In this document: positions 18,301 through 34,192 of the stretch, piece after piece
Position numbering within the stretch: the first letter of the stretch is position 1
Layout: every line of letters starts with the position of its first letter
Source of the DNA: Luscinia megarhynchos
Lineage: Eukaryota > Chordata > Aves > Passeriformes > Turdidae
Direction: 5' to 3'
Assembly: GCA_034336665.1 (NCBI GenBank)
Contig: JAPFBE010000002.1
Location: 81,412,905-81,476,904, forward strand
DNA length: 64,000 nucleotides
Program-made: the position numbers and the translations under genes
The notes under the pieces: generated by a model
Databases searched by the model: none
What the model was told of the DNA's origin: nothing
What the model saw: the letters and a program-made list of their open reading frames with translations, nothing else

Positions 18301-21300
18301 TTCATTTCCCTAGTCTTTTCTACATTGTTCACTACAACTCAAGCTCTTTCTTTGCTTTGCTTATTAGTCAGCATTTAACAGGTGATAGCTTAATCCCAGC
18401 TGCACTTTAAAATAGCACAGCCTGTGGGAAACAATGAGAAGCCCCTTGCACCTGGCCTTTCCAGCTTGTTAAGATATGGACAGTACATCTGAAAAGCTTT
18501 ATGTCTTATCCTGTGAAAATCCTCACCCCAGAAACAACTCAGTATGGATAATTTGGAAACAACAGCAGCAAAACCAAGGATGGAATAAAGGATGCTGTTT
18601 AGATACCCATGGTAGGCAGGGACAGTTTCTGCAAGGGGCCAGGAGACTGACTCACATCCAACAGATGGTTCCATGACTCTGAAGGCCAGAGGCATCTAAT
18701 GGCTTCTGCAGTGCCCCAGCAGTGGCCTGGTTTATAATGTCACTGATTTCCATGCCAGTTTACAATCCCTGCTGTCTTTTCTAAGTGCTTAAAACACAGG
18801 TGTTGATTCCACTGTCCCCAGCCTTCAAAATGACACCTGGGCTTTGAGAATCGACAGAGCTTCCCCTTCTTTTCTACCATGACCAGGAATGAACTCCTAC
18901 AGGAAATGTTTTGTCCTCAGCTGCACTAAGGGAAAACCTTATGCTCATCCTGGGAGCTGTTTGTTCAGTGCCTGCCAGGGTACTGTGAACAGCTCTGCTG
19001 CTTAATTTTAGAGTGTATTTTGTCAGCACCTCTGACAGAATGTGCAGCAGACAGAGCTGCTCACGTAGAAGGTGCCATTTCTAGTCAAGCCCTACCTCGA
19101 CACACATCACACGATGTGTCTGACATATCTCTGCTGTTTATCTTAGCTGCCTGCTGCACAATCAGTGGAAAACTCTGCATGCAGCTCTGAGCACTGCTCA
19201 GCTCTCTGGCACTTGCCAAGTTTCTCTGCATTTCTAAGCACAAGTTCAGCCTGTGACACTAAGAAAACCAACTTTCCCCTCTTTAATAAGACTCCTACAT
19301 GAGATCCTGCTTAGTAAGACATGGAGCAAAGAATGCATCCAAATGCTTCTGCAAAGGGCAAGTGAAATATTCTTCTCCACCAGGCTTGCAGCAGTAGCCA
19401 ACCTCTGACAGCTGAGCCCAAGGGCTGCCATGCCAGGAAACTGAGGGAGCACCATGAGAAAAGAGGAAAGGAGGTGGTGGTGAACTGGAAGTGTACTGGT
19501 GGTGTACTGGGTTCAGGAAGACTTGTCCAGCCAACAATCAGCCTTGTCTGATTGTTTCACTTGGCACTTGTAGGCTAAACTGCAAAAGGAACCTCTTGAA
19601 GGATGCCTCCTCCATCCTGACCTGCTATATTGCTGTCATGCTGCATCTTACACCAGCGGTGCTAGAAAAGGAGAGTTTTAAAAGAAGGAAGCAGCTCAGG
19701 GCAGTTGTTCTGAGGCAGGAGATTCCCTTCTCACTGCCCATGTCCCCAGGGACCTGCCAGCTGTCACCGTGCTCTCTGTTCACATGGACTGAGTGAGACA
19801 TATGGCCGAGGCCATCTTCTCATCTCAGCTTAGTCTGCAGATTAGGGCTCAACATCAAGTTCATCAAGTTACCACAGTACACCAAGTTTCCATGAGTCAG
19901 CTGAGACCAGGCTCTGCCCACAGCAAGTGCAAGGTAATGCGACTTAACCTGATCTGCAGTGGAAGAAAATCAAGCTAAGCTGCATTTCTGCACTTCTGCC
20001 ATCAGTGAGGAGGGAGGTCCTGGGGCTCATCCCCCAGAGACAGTGATCAAACCTCGGGGGCTTGGTCATGTGTGACTGCCTCCTGTGCTGGTGTGCAATA
20101 TTTCTGCACACAGACCTCATCCAGCTACGGAATTTACACACTTCTGGATTACTGTTTAAGCAGCAGAAAATGTGGAGGTTATGCCTTATAACACAGAGCA
20201 ACAAAGGACAGAATGCTCCAGGAAGAAGATAAAAATCATACAGGCTTCTAAGAACTGCAGGGGAACAGCATAGCTCTGGGTACCTCAGGAACATCATTGA
20301 GCTGTGAACTGACAGGGCTCCAAATAATGTTGAAACACGAATGTTTCTTCAGTCTCTCTCAAACTCTAAGTGCTCACAAGAATACATGTTGGTTTTAAAA
20401 GGGTTGTGTTCCCTTTTCCCTTCCCAAATCACCCTAAAACACAGAGAGGCTATTGCAAAACTCACAAGTCATAGTCCTCACTCCACATCTTCTGGCCCAG
20501 AGTTTGACAAGCTGACTGGGAACATCAGATAAACAGAACTGGCATTTTCCATGAGTTCAGTCCACATGTGAGATGTACTCATTAAATCCTTTGGACAACA
20601 CATAGTGAGGGCTGCCTCTGGCATGCAAAGTAAAACTAGAGAATGCATCTACAAACTTGAGAGGTGATATGAAATAGCATGTGCCATCCTTCCTGTGTGG
20701 AGATATTGCTACTGAATCACTCAAAAGTCTGACTTACTGAGCTATTTTATACAGGATACACCATTTTGCCTTCAAAAGCTTTATGAAGGCAGATTATCCT
20801 GCTGACTTGAGGTCTGCAGATGTTCCTATCACAACTTCAGCTACTACTCACTCTTTAAGTACATGTAGAGGCAGAGAAAGAAAGGGATAGTTAATCATTT
20901 AAAAAAATACCAATCATCAGTGGCAGTCAGGTAAAAGAATAACCTTAGTTCACTCTGTAAATGTTTGTACAATAGCCTTATCTGCAGCTATGACCTCTGC
21001 AGCTGTAAGCTAATTCTTATTATTTCAAATTTTGTGAACTGTGGGATGTATTACATGTCTGCTGGTCTGGGGTCACAGCACAGGTTGTGCTTTCAAAAGT
21101 GTTGTATGGGAGTGACACAGGAGGTGAGCCTGGCCCCAACACCCCAAAACTACTGAACAAAAACAAACTGAGAGATTAGGTCCTGAGCCAGAAGTATCTT
21201 GTAAAATGAAAAAGAGGTGGTATGCAGTCACTTAAATAAAAGGCAGCATTTTAAAAGCTTCAGTCACATGCAACTGCTTTCCCAGCATTAAGAAGATGGA

Positions 21301-21925
21301 ACCACAGAAGGCATCTGAGTTCACCTTCAGTAAGGGAAGTAAACCTTCCACAGGTCTGGGCTGCCCTGGGCGTGGGTGCCTGCCCCAGCCAGCAGGCTGG
21401 AAGCTCAGCAGGGCTCCTGAGGTGTCTCTGGTGCTGTCCCCCCGGGGTGATGGGGCAGCAGCACTGGGCATTCCCAGCTGGCAGATCTGACCAGGGCATG
21501 CCCACTGACCTTCCTCCCACCCCCAGCACTCTGGCCAGCCTCCTGCTGGAAAACAGCCCTACAGCACACGACTGTCACAGTCCATGAGGAGATGGGCATG
21601 GGAGAGAGGGCCAGAACCTCTCCAGAAAAGGCAGAAATTACCTTGAAGAAGGCAGGCAGACTGTCCTTCCAAGGGTTAGATTTGTGCACATGGTGTCTAA
21701 TTAATATTTGGGAGAAGGAGATAGGGAACATTTTCATCAGCCAGAAGAATTGGTGCAAAACTTGCCAGTGTTGCTTGTAACACCTGAAAGTGCTGGGTAA
21801 TAAAATCTGTTTGTGTCTGTGGTTGAGCCCCCTTTGCTGTCTTATTTTCTCACACTCATCTCAGCTCAGTATTTTGATGAATGCAATGGAAATACATCAT
21901 CAATTGGATTTTTGTGATTGTTTGA
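15301..21925. other. Intergenic stretch between convergent GRHL2 and NCALD
   Basis: No exon, RNA gene or recognisable mobile element was found in this 6.6 kb. Open frames of 60-200 codons occur on both strands (the longest is minus 17533-18138), but they lack domains, conserved-looking blocks and splice continuity. A short duplicated GGGTCAGCTG lies near 16.37 kb. Confidence 0.6.
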
Positions 21926-21949
21926 GACAAAGATGTGTGCTTGAAGACA

Positions 21950-21955
21950 TTTATT
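21950..21955 (-). terminator. NCALD: Candidate NCALD poly(A) signal (AATAAA)
   Basis: AATAAA on the minus strand in the context CACTCAATAAATGTC. A second AATAAA lies 60 bases upstream in the transcript (22010-22015). The choice between them is not decidable from sequence. Confidence 0.45.
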
Positions 21956-23484
21956 GAGTGTACTAAAAATTTTAGTACAACTGATTAACAATGTTATTTT
22001 CAATTTACTTTTATTTTCTCTTAACATGATTTGCCCTTCACACCTGGCAAAGCAAATGGTATAGAAAAATTAAGTATAGGATTGCTTCTGTCAGTTATTG
22101 TACATGCTAGTTAGTGTACCACAGAAGATTATTTATGCTCAACTACTTATTCATGCCTTCTAATTAGTACTTAGCTAATCATCATCTGCAAAGCAGACTT
22201 CTTTTACTTGGTTTTTTTTAAAATTAAGGCTACTGGGGATTAGCATCTACAAGGTCACTTGACACAATGCCAGCTTTGCCCGTCAGACAAAGGTTGCTCT
22301 AAGGAGCTCATGAATTCCCAACACCGTGCCTGCCTGCATGGGTAGCTCTCCAGCAGGATCACAAAGCAGACTTCAGCTAATGACTGATTAACGCCAATTT
22401 AGTCAGCATAATGCCTTCTGTTGCTAAAGCTTTTCCAGCTTTTCTTTTGCAACAGCGCTTGTAAAGTCCCTAAGAAGTCCCACATGTGTGTACTAGCTTT
22501 GCATACAGCAACTTTGACCAAAGGATAAAATTTTGCAGCAGCAAATTTCAGATCTCCTGCACCTAGGCGGAAAGATAAACATTCAACATTTCTCTCAAGA
22601 GCTGATCTTTTTTTGTTTTAATTTTTTATATATATAAATATATCATAAAGCGTACCATTTCCTCATTTCAGTACAGATTTTTTGAACTTTACTAAAATAA
22701 ATGAAATATAAATGCTACAATTTCATGTTTAAAACAAGGTTTGATGACAGCCTTCCCCTAAGAGCAGGCCCAGAAACTCTGTAGCTACACGGAGAGAGAC
22801 AAACACACCCCCAAAACTTCCTGCTGTGCAAGAGCATTCAGAGCAGCAGATGTGCCTCAGCTGGAGCTGTTGCAGGTGTCTGTGAGTTCCTCACGTGAAT
22901 GCCACTCTCCCTAGTAGCAACTGCTTTATTACTAACCTGAAAATTTCACATTCAACATGTATCTCCCTTAAATTCATTGTCAAGACCCAGCTTTTCATGT
23001 CTGTGTCTGCTTTTGCTGATCCCAAACGGCAAGAGGTATTGTCAGTTGTGGATTTGGAGATCAGGATTGCAAATTGCTGAATTTACAGATAAAGCCATAT
23101 GACTTCAACCACTGTAAACCTGGTAAAGAAAAAGTCAACCTTCATTTTGTCCCTTCTCCTTCACAACCTGGAAAGTGTTCACAGCATCGAAACAACGAGG
23201 CGTAGGAGTGGATGATACACCCCACACACGTTTTGCACTTCCATACTTCCACCCAGTCCTGTCTTTGATCTTAACTGGTGCCTCCTGGGCAGGAGAGGAG
23301 GTTCCAGGTGAATCCTACCTCACCCATCACAACCCCTTTGGTTCAGCCTTACTACACTTTCAGGTCCTGCAGGTGAATACCTAACAACTAAAGCAGCAAT
23401 CTAAAATCTGTCAGTGTGTCTTGCTGCCAAGGGGTTGGTTGTTGTTGGTTTACTCCTCCTCAACACATACTTTCCAAAACAGAT

Positions 23485-23520
23485 ACAAACAAACAAACAA
23501 ACAAACAAACAAAAACAAAA
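23485..23520. repeat. (CAAA)n microsatellite
   Basis: About eight tandem ACAA/CAAA units with a short A-rich extension. On the NCALD sense strand it reads (GTTT)n inside the probable 3' UTR. Confidence 0.9.
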
Positions 23521-23764
23521 TGAAAATTTAAAAACAATGATAACACCACAATATCTGTTTAAAACAGTACTGCCCGTGCTCTGGACAAATTGTTAAGAGC
23601 AATTCAGCATTCTTATAATTAATCCACAACAAAATAAGCTATAAGATGCCACAAATGAAGGCATAATTGGCCATACAGAGGCAACACTACCATGAATGTT
23701 GTTTGGCAAGGAGAAAAAAAAAAAAGAAAACAAAGCAGGTACATGGTTCATCCAAAGGACAGGT

Positions 23765-23862
23765 TCAGAACTGCCCGGCACTGCTGGGATCACACTGCAG
23801 CAGACGCACTATGGACGGGTCGCTCTTGGCGCCGCGGATGAACTCTTCCAGAGACAGCTTTC
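23765..23862 (-). CDS. NCALD: NCALD terminal coding exon (EF-hand 4 end and C-terminus)
   Basis: This 98-bp coding part gives [15 protein letters not shown] then [17 protein letters not shown] and a TGA stop. Joined to the exon at 24722-24827, it completes residues 162-193 of neurocalcin delta. The first two bases finish the split Gly162 codon of the EF-hand 4 loop (Asp157 to Glu168, DTNRDGKLSLEE). The C-terminus ending SSAGQF distinguishes neurocalcin delta from hippocalcin and HPCAL1. The acceptor is TTTTCCAG immediately upstream. A perfect 48-bp tandem duplication places a second identical acceptor 48 bases further upstream (exon start 23910). Use of that site would extend the exon in frame by 16 codons. 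The coordinates given are those that yield the canonical 193-residue protein. Confidence 0.95.
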
Positions 23863-23931
23863 CTGGAAAAGAAACGTTTACTTGGATGAACTCTTCCAGA
23901 GACAGCTTTCCTGGAAAAGAAACGTTTACTT
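23836..23931. repeat. NCALD: Perfect 48-bp tandem duplication spanning the NCALD last-exon acceptor
   Basis: Copies 23836-23883 and 23884-23931 are identical over all 48 bases. Each copy holds, in transcript order, an intronic AAGTAAACGTTTCTTTTCCAG acceptor tract and the first 27 bases of the terminal exon. The duplication therefore doubles both the splice acceptor and the start of the exon. Its length is a multiple of three and the intron-derived part contains no in-frame stop. Confidence 0.97.
23863..23910 (-). other. NCALD: Potential alternative 5' extension of NCALD terminal exon
   Basis: If splicing uses the upstream acceptor of the tandem duplication (AG at complement 23911-23912), these 48 bases are added to the exon. 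The mature protein would gain the 16 residues [16 protein letters not shown] between Ile170 and Arg171. The EF-hand 4 loop itself stays intact, and the insert falls in its exiting helix. Which acceptor is used cannot be told from sequence. The upstream AG is the first after any branch point located further 5', and it has the same local pyrimidine tract. Confidence 0.55.
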
Positions 23932-23970
23932 GGCACACGGGGTGGGCTGCACACACCTGCCGAGCCTCTG

Positions 23971-23976
23971 GACAGG
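23971..23976. repeat. Left target-site duplication of the palindromic LTR element
   Basis: GACAGG directly precedes the TG at 23977. The matching right copy is GACAAG at 24574-24579, five of six bases identical. A 6-bp duplication fits beta- and alpharetroviral integrases. Confidence 0.65.
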
Positions 23977-24269
23977 TGCTGTGTTGCACTAAGTTATGGT
24001 TTGTGTATTGCACTGAATGGTTTGCTCTGTATTCCCCCGGGGTTTGTGGAGTTGGCTCAGAACTCCCTTCACCCCTCCCCGCCAGCGTAATCCCATTGGT
24101 TGTGATTCAGTTTTTTCTCTTCCCTTGGAATCCATTTGGGAATAAACTCCTGGACCCTGTCCCGGGAAAAGGGAGCCTCCTTTGTCCTTTGCCTTTGTCC
24201 ACGTGGGTTCTTCACTCTCCCCTGGTCTGGAGCTAGCCAGAGGGACCAGAGAGAAGGAAGAAACCCACA
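23977..24269 (+). repeat. Complete LTR, left arm
   Basis: This 293-bp long terminal repeat runs from TG to CA, two bases before the primer-binding site. It carries an inverted CCAAT box (ATTGG at 24095-24099) and a poly(A) signal AATAAA at 24141-24146. A U5-like stretch runs from about 24178 to the CA at 24268-24269. The U3 and R part (to about 24177) matches the inverted right arm at roughly nine bases in ten by eye. No open frame in it is meaningful. Confidence 0.85.
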
Positions 24270-24271
24270 GC

Positions 24272-24341
24272 TGGCGCCCAACGTGGGGCTCGAGCCCATG
24301 ACCCTGAGATTAAATCTCATGCTCTACCGGGCTAGCAGGGC
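24272..24341 (-). pseudogene. Reverse-transcribed tRNA-Lys (CTT-type) copy including CCA; contains the primer-binding site
   Basis: Read on the minus strand, these 70 bases align with the full 76-nt mature tRNA-Lys from the first G of the acceptor stem to the terminal CCA. The + strand begins with the 18-base primer-binding site TGGCGCCCAACGTGGGGC (24272-24289). The post-transcriptionally added CCA is present, so the source was mature tRNA and not a tRNA gene. Relative to the canonical tRNA there is a 4-base loss in the D-loop and a 2-base loss in the anticodon loop, plus several substitutions (acceptor stem position 5, T-arm positions 49 and 54). Both loops are heavily modified in tRNA and are places where reverse transcriptase errs. 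It is not expected to be a working tRNA. Confidence 0.85.
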
Positions 24342-24573
24342 TCCTTTTTCCTGGGATATTGTCCAGGAGTTTATTCCCAAATGGATTCCAAGGGAAGAGA
24401 GAGAGAACATGGTGGGGAATTTTAAACTTGGAGGGGAAAAGCTGAACCATAACCAATGAAATCCCACTGGTGGGGAGGGGTGAAGGGAGTTCTGAGCCAA
24501 CTCCACAGACCCAGGGAATACAGGACACACCATTCAGTGCAATATACAAACCAAAACTTAGTGCAGTACAACA
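24342..24573 (-). repeat. Inverted, U5-less LTR, right arm
   Basis: On the minus strand this is U3 plus R of the same LTR family, starting TG at 24573 and stopping at GGAGCC, about 30 bases beyond its AATAAA (complement of 24370-24375). The stop corresponds to 24177 in the left LTR, near where retroviral RNA would be polyadenylated (R/U5 border). The junction with the tRNA 5' end shares GCC, a 3-base microhomology. A segment of about 34 bases containing TTTAAA (roughly 24400-24435) is absent from the left arm. CCAAT is at 24453-24457 on the + strand. Confidence 0.85.
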
Positions 24574-24579
24574 GACAAG
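24574..24579. repeat. Right target-site duplication of the palindromic LTR element
   Basis: GACAAG directly follows the CA at 24572-24573 and matches GACAGG at 23971-23976 with one difference. Confidence 0.65.
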
Positions 24580-24721
24580 CATGGTGGAAGGAAGCTGGGG
24601 AAGCCAGGAGAATGCCTGGGAAAGCAGCCCTGCAAGGTGAAGTCCTGCCTGCCTACACCCTGCTGGGCTTGCAGATCATCCCAGGGGCCAGGACACCCAG
24701 CACCCCTCCTGGAGTGCCTAC

Positions 24722-24827
24722 CGTCACGGTTGGTGTCCATCTGGCGGAAGATCTTCTCAGTCCTCTTCTCTGGTGTTGACTCGTCTTCTGGCATCTTCAT
24801 TACAGAAGAAACCATCTTATAGATTGC
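24722..24827 (-). CDS. NCALD: NCALD middle coding exon (linker and EF-hand 4 start)
   Basis: This 106-bp exon encodes residues 127-161 and the first base of Gly162: [17 protein letters not shown], then [18 protein letters not shown]. It covers the linker helix after EF-hand 3, the entering helix of EF-hand 4 and the first five residues of its calcium loop (Asp157, Asn159, Asp161). The acceptor is TCTCTCAG ending at 24828 and the donor is G|GTAGGC at 24721. It joins in frame to both neighbouring exons. Neurocalcin delta is a cytosolic, myristoylated calcium sensor that moves to membranes when calcium rises and is known to act on guanylate cyclases and clathrin or tubulin partners. The sequence is intact. 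Confidence 0.96.
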
Positions 24828-31369
<6,542 letters not shown>

Positions 31370-34161
31370 CTGCAAAAACAAACACATATGAATTATTAGT
31401 AATTATTGATACTGATCAGCTTGGAAGGTGCAGAAGAACAGTGTGCTGTAATCTGAATTTTCTGATGATAGTTCACTCTTGGGTATCAAATGAAGCCTTG
31501 GACAATGTCCAGTACTACATGTATACTCTGAAAAAATTAATAAACTTAATCTATGTGTTAGTTACATTGTCTTTTGACAGTCTGGAGAGCAGTAATTACA
31601 CTGAATTTATTGCCATGCTGTTTTGCCCTTGAAATCAGGAGGTAAGCAGTGGAAGTTGCAAGGCACAGCTAAGCAGTAGCAGTGTGCTGCAGCACACCCT
31701 CCATCCCACCACCCAGCTGCCCTGAGGACCTGGCCTAATGAAATCAATTTTTGCATCTCTGGTGGAAACCAGAGTGGCACAAAGGCTAATGTTCCCCTGG
31801 TCTTATTCCAAACTGGAACCAAGGTGCAACTGCAGTGTGTGCTGAAACCAGCAGCTCCAAAGCCCTATAGATACCTTTATAACCAGAAAGCAGCCCAGAA
31901 ACTGCCTCTTCTGTTTGGCACAGACCAATTCCCATTTTACTTCAGAATTAAGAGATAATCTGAAGAGATTTTATCAGCGGTGGGCTCCCCTATTCAAACT
32001 ATTATTGTGTTTTTAAATCTTTCTTGTAGCAAAAATCTGTTATTAATCGTAATCTGGGTGGTCATAGCTCTTTGAAAAAACCTATTAAAAAAAAAAAAAA
32101 AAAAGCACCTAGACAATGAAATTGGAAATTCATTTCCTTTAAATTAACCATTAAGAAGTATTATATTAAATCACCTTGATTATATTTCATTTGAGACAAG
32201 TTGGTGCATATCACATTGTGTAGCACATTTGCTAATGACTAATGCCTTTAGGTTTTAAGTTTTGGAGCCTGAGTGTGTTGGCTCCAAAAGGCAACATCAG
32301 TTTTACTGGAAGCTTAACATTAGTGTGGGAAGCCCTTTACCATTGACAGGGAACCTGCTTGAGAATTTGTCACATGAATGACAGTCACAACTAAGATATG
32401 ATGTATGGATAACTAAAGTAGAATTGCAAAATAATTTAAACATGACTCACACTGTTGTCAGAATGAAGTCTCTGGCCCAGAAATGGATTTAATAATGATG
32501 ACTGGAATGGATAATGAGCATTCAATAAAATGTCCTTTCTTAACCAAGATACTACTTTTAAAAGATGAAGAATAATACAGACAGTATCAATACATGACAG
32601 AAATGTGAGAAATGTGGCTGAGAAATGTGCCACCATGGTCTGCCATGGATGGGATGGCAGAGCAACTGGACAAGGGATGTGGCCAGGCTGAGTTTGTAGT
32701 GGCACAGTTTATCAAAGCCCCAGTGCAGGCAGCAGCTGCCCACACCCCCAGCCAGCAGCTCCTCCTCAGTGCCAGGGGCAGCACTTCCCACACCAGAGCA
32801 GGGAGGGAAGACTGCTGACTAAGGTGCAAGGCAGGAATGAGCTAGAATTAGCCATATAATCCCCCTCCTGCTTCTTAGTAACTTGAACATTTGGAAATGG
32901 AAAACTCAGCTTGCACATTTCTAGTCCAGAGTCTTCTGAAAAATGAAATAGTGAGGTAAGATGCAGGCAGTGTCCTTCAAGAGGTGCCAATAAGACTGTA
33001 TTTCACTCTAAAAAGTAATGCCTTTATAGCTGCACAATGTTGTAAATGCAACATATTTTCACCAAACAATAAAAACCACAGAAGAGTTGAAAGCACAACC
33101 AGAAAAACCTGTGTTTTCCAGGCAGAAAGAAGAGTTAGCCATATGTGACTTGCAGTACAAGGTTGAAATCCACAGCCACTGTGATGCCAGGTGATGCAGT
33201 CAGAACTAGTAGCATTATTCCTGAGTCCCCCTGTGATGAATTTTTAGCATGTTCTTTGCCCTCCAGATTGTTTCTTTTTAATGGATGGTGTTCTGGGAAC
33301 TACAACAATGGGATTCATTGTGCCTATTCTATCCATCAACAACAGACCAAAATGTTTTTGCAGTCCAAGTACAGAAAATCATTGAAGATGCTTGAAGATC
33401 CTTACAATCACTTCATAGATTGCTGTCTGACTCTTCATAATAGATGAGATTATAGGCAGAGTGGATGCCAGATAACAATGACAGCAATAAATGCACAGAA
33501 CAAAATAAAATTGAAAAATTATTTTAGGCATCTTTTCACACTTTATCATTTCTGTAGATCTTTCAAATTTCTAATAAATTATTTAAAGTTCAAAATACAG
33601 CAAGTAAATAGTGAACAACAATCACAATGGCCAAGTTAAATATTGACAATACTGAGAAATGGATGTTGTAGGAGTACAAAAAGAAAGACAAATTAAGTGG
33701 TTAATGAATATGTTTTTGCATTTTTTGCATTTCTCCAATTACTTCCTCTGATGCAATGGTGTCAGATATATATGAATAACTTACTACATAGAATATATCA
33801 AAAGGTCTTAATTCTTAAGGCAATATTTTTTCGGTCAAAAGAATGTGACGTGTTTATGGCTTGAAAAGTTGACACCATTTCAGCCAACAACTACAGAATA
33901 TCAGGAAGTAAAGTGTCACAAAGTGTTTCAATGCACTAGCTATGGAAAGAATCCCTGTTCACTGATTATTGGAGGAAATGTCTTAGGCCTTGCTCCTTAA
34001 AGGAAATACCTGGAGTTCCTCCATTCAGGTCCATGTGCAGAGTTGTTAAGGTGAAGATGACAGAAGTGTTTGACAGACAACTCATCTGTGAGGATTCAGC
34101 ATGAGCAGAGAGTGACAGTGCCCTGCTGGCTGTCCCTGGGTGCAGCAGGTCTGCTGTGTGC

Positions 34162-34192
34162 AGACAGGACAGACAGACAGACAGACAGGCAG
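34162..34192. repeat. (GACA)n microsatellite
   Basis: AGACAGGACAGACAGACAGA and continuation, about seven GACA units with two interruptions. It lies in the NCALD upstream intron and underlies threonine/aspartate- or arginine-rich chance frames. Confidence 0.9.

Larger units (their letters stand above)
21926..23764 (-). other. NCALD: Probable NCALD 3' UTR
   Basis: Sequence downstream of the NCALD stop codon on the minus strand. It contains several AT-rich UTR-like tracts (22.0-22.2 kb and 22.6-22.75 kb) and a (GTTT)n tract on the sense strand. The most distal plausible poly(A) signal before the sequence changes character is the complement of 21950-21955, with another at 22010-22015. That gives a UTR of about 1.8 kb. 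A much longer UTR ending near 13.83 kb cannot be excluded. Confidence 0.5.
23977..24573. mobile_element. Palindromic endogenous retroviral mini-element (LTR - tRNA-Lys copy - inverted LTR)
   Basis: The element reads, on the + strand, a complete LTR (23977-24269), two bases (GC), the complement of a nearly whole tRNA-Lys beginning with an 18-base primer-binding site (24272-24341), and an inverted LTR copy lacking U5 (24342-24573). The outer ends are both U3 termini, TG on the left and CA on the right, with a near-perfect 6-bp target duplication. No gag, pol or env is present. The tRNA-Lys1,2-type primer site and 6-bp duplication suggest a betaretrovirus-like (ERVK-type) parent. It sits in the last NCALD intron, its left end about 115 bases upstream of the canonical terminal acceptor. 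The structure is seen directly; its origin by aberrant reverse transcription is inferred. Confidence 0.85.

Noticed and set aside
23667..24236. 189-codon plus-strand frame with a repeated [20 protein letters not shown] motif
   Set aside because: It is antisense to the NCALD last exon and its 48-bp duplication. The apparent peptide repeat is just the duplication read on the wrong strand.
24272..24341. A functional or pseudogenised tRNA-Lys gene, or a tRNA-derived SINE
   Set aside because: It contains the CCA end not encoded in vertebrate tRNA genes, begins exactly at a primer-binding site two bases after an LTR, ends exactly at an LTR border, and lacks a SINE body and tail. D-loop and anticodon-loop losses make function unlikely.
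23977..24573. Two independent head-to-head solo LTR insertions
   Set aside because: Independent insertions would each have TG...CA ends and their own target duplications. Here the inner end of the right arm lacks U5, and the single near-perfect 6-bp duplication brackets the whole structure.
24069..24582. Several 70-107 codon frames inside the LTR element
   Set aside because: They run across LTR arms, the tRNA copy and target-site junctions on both strands. None resembles gag, pol, env or an accessory protein.
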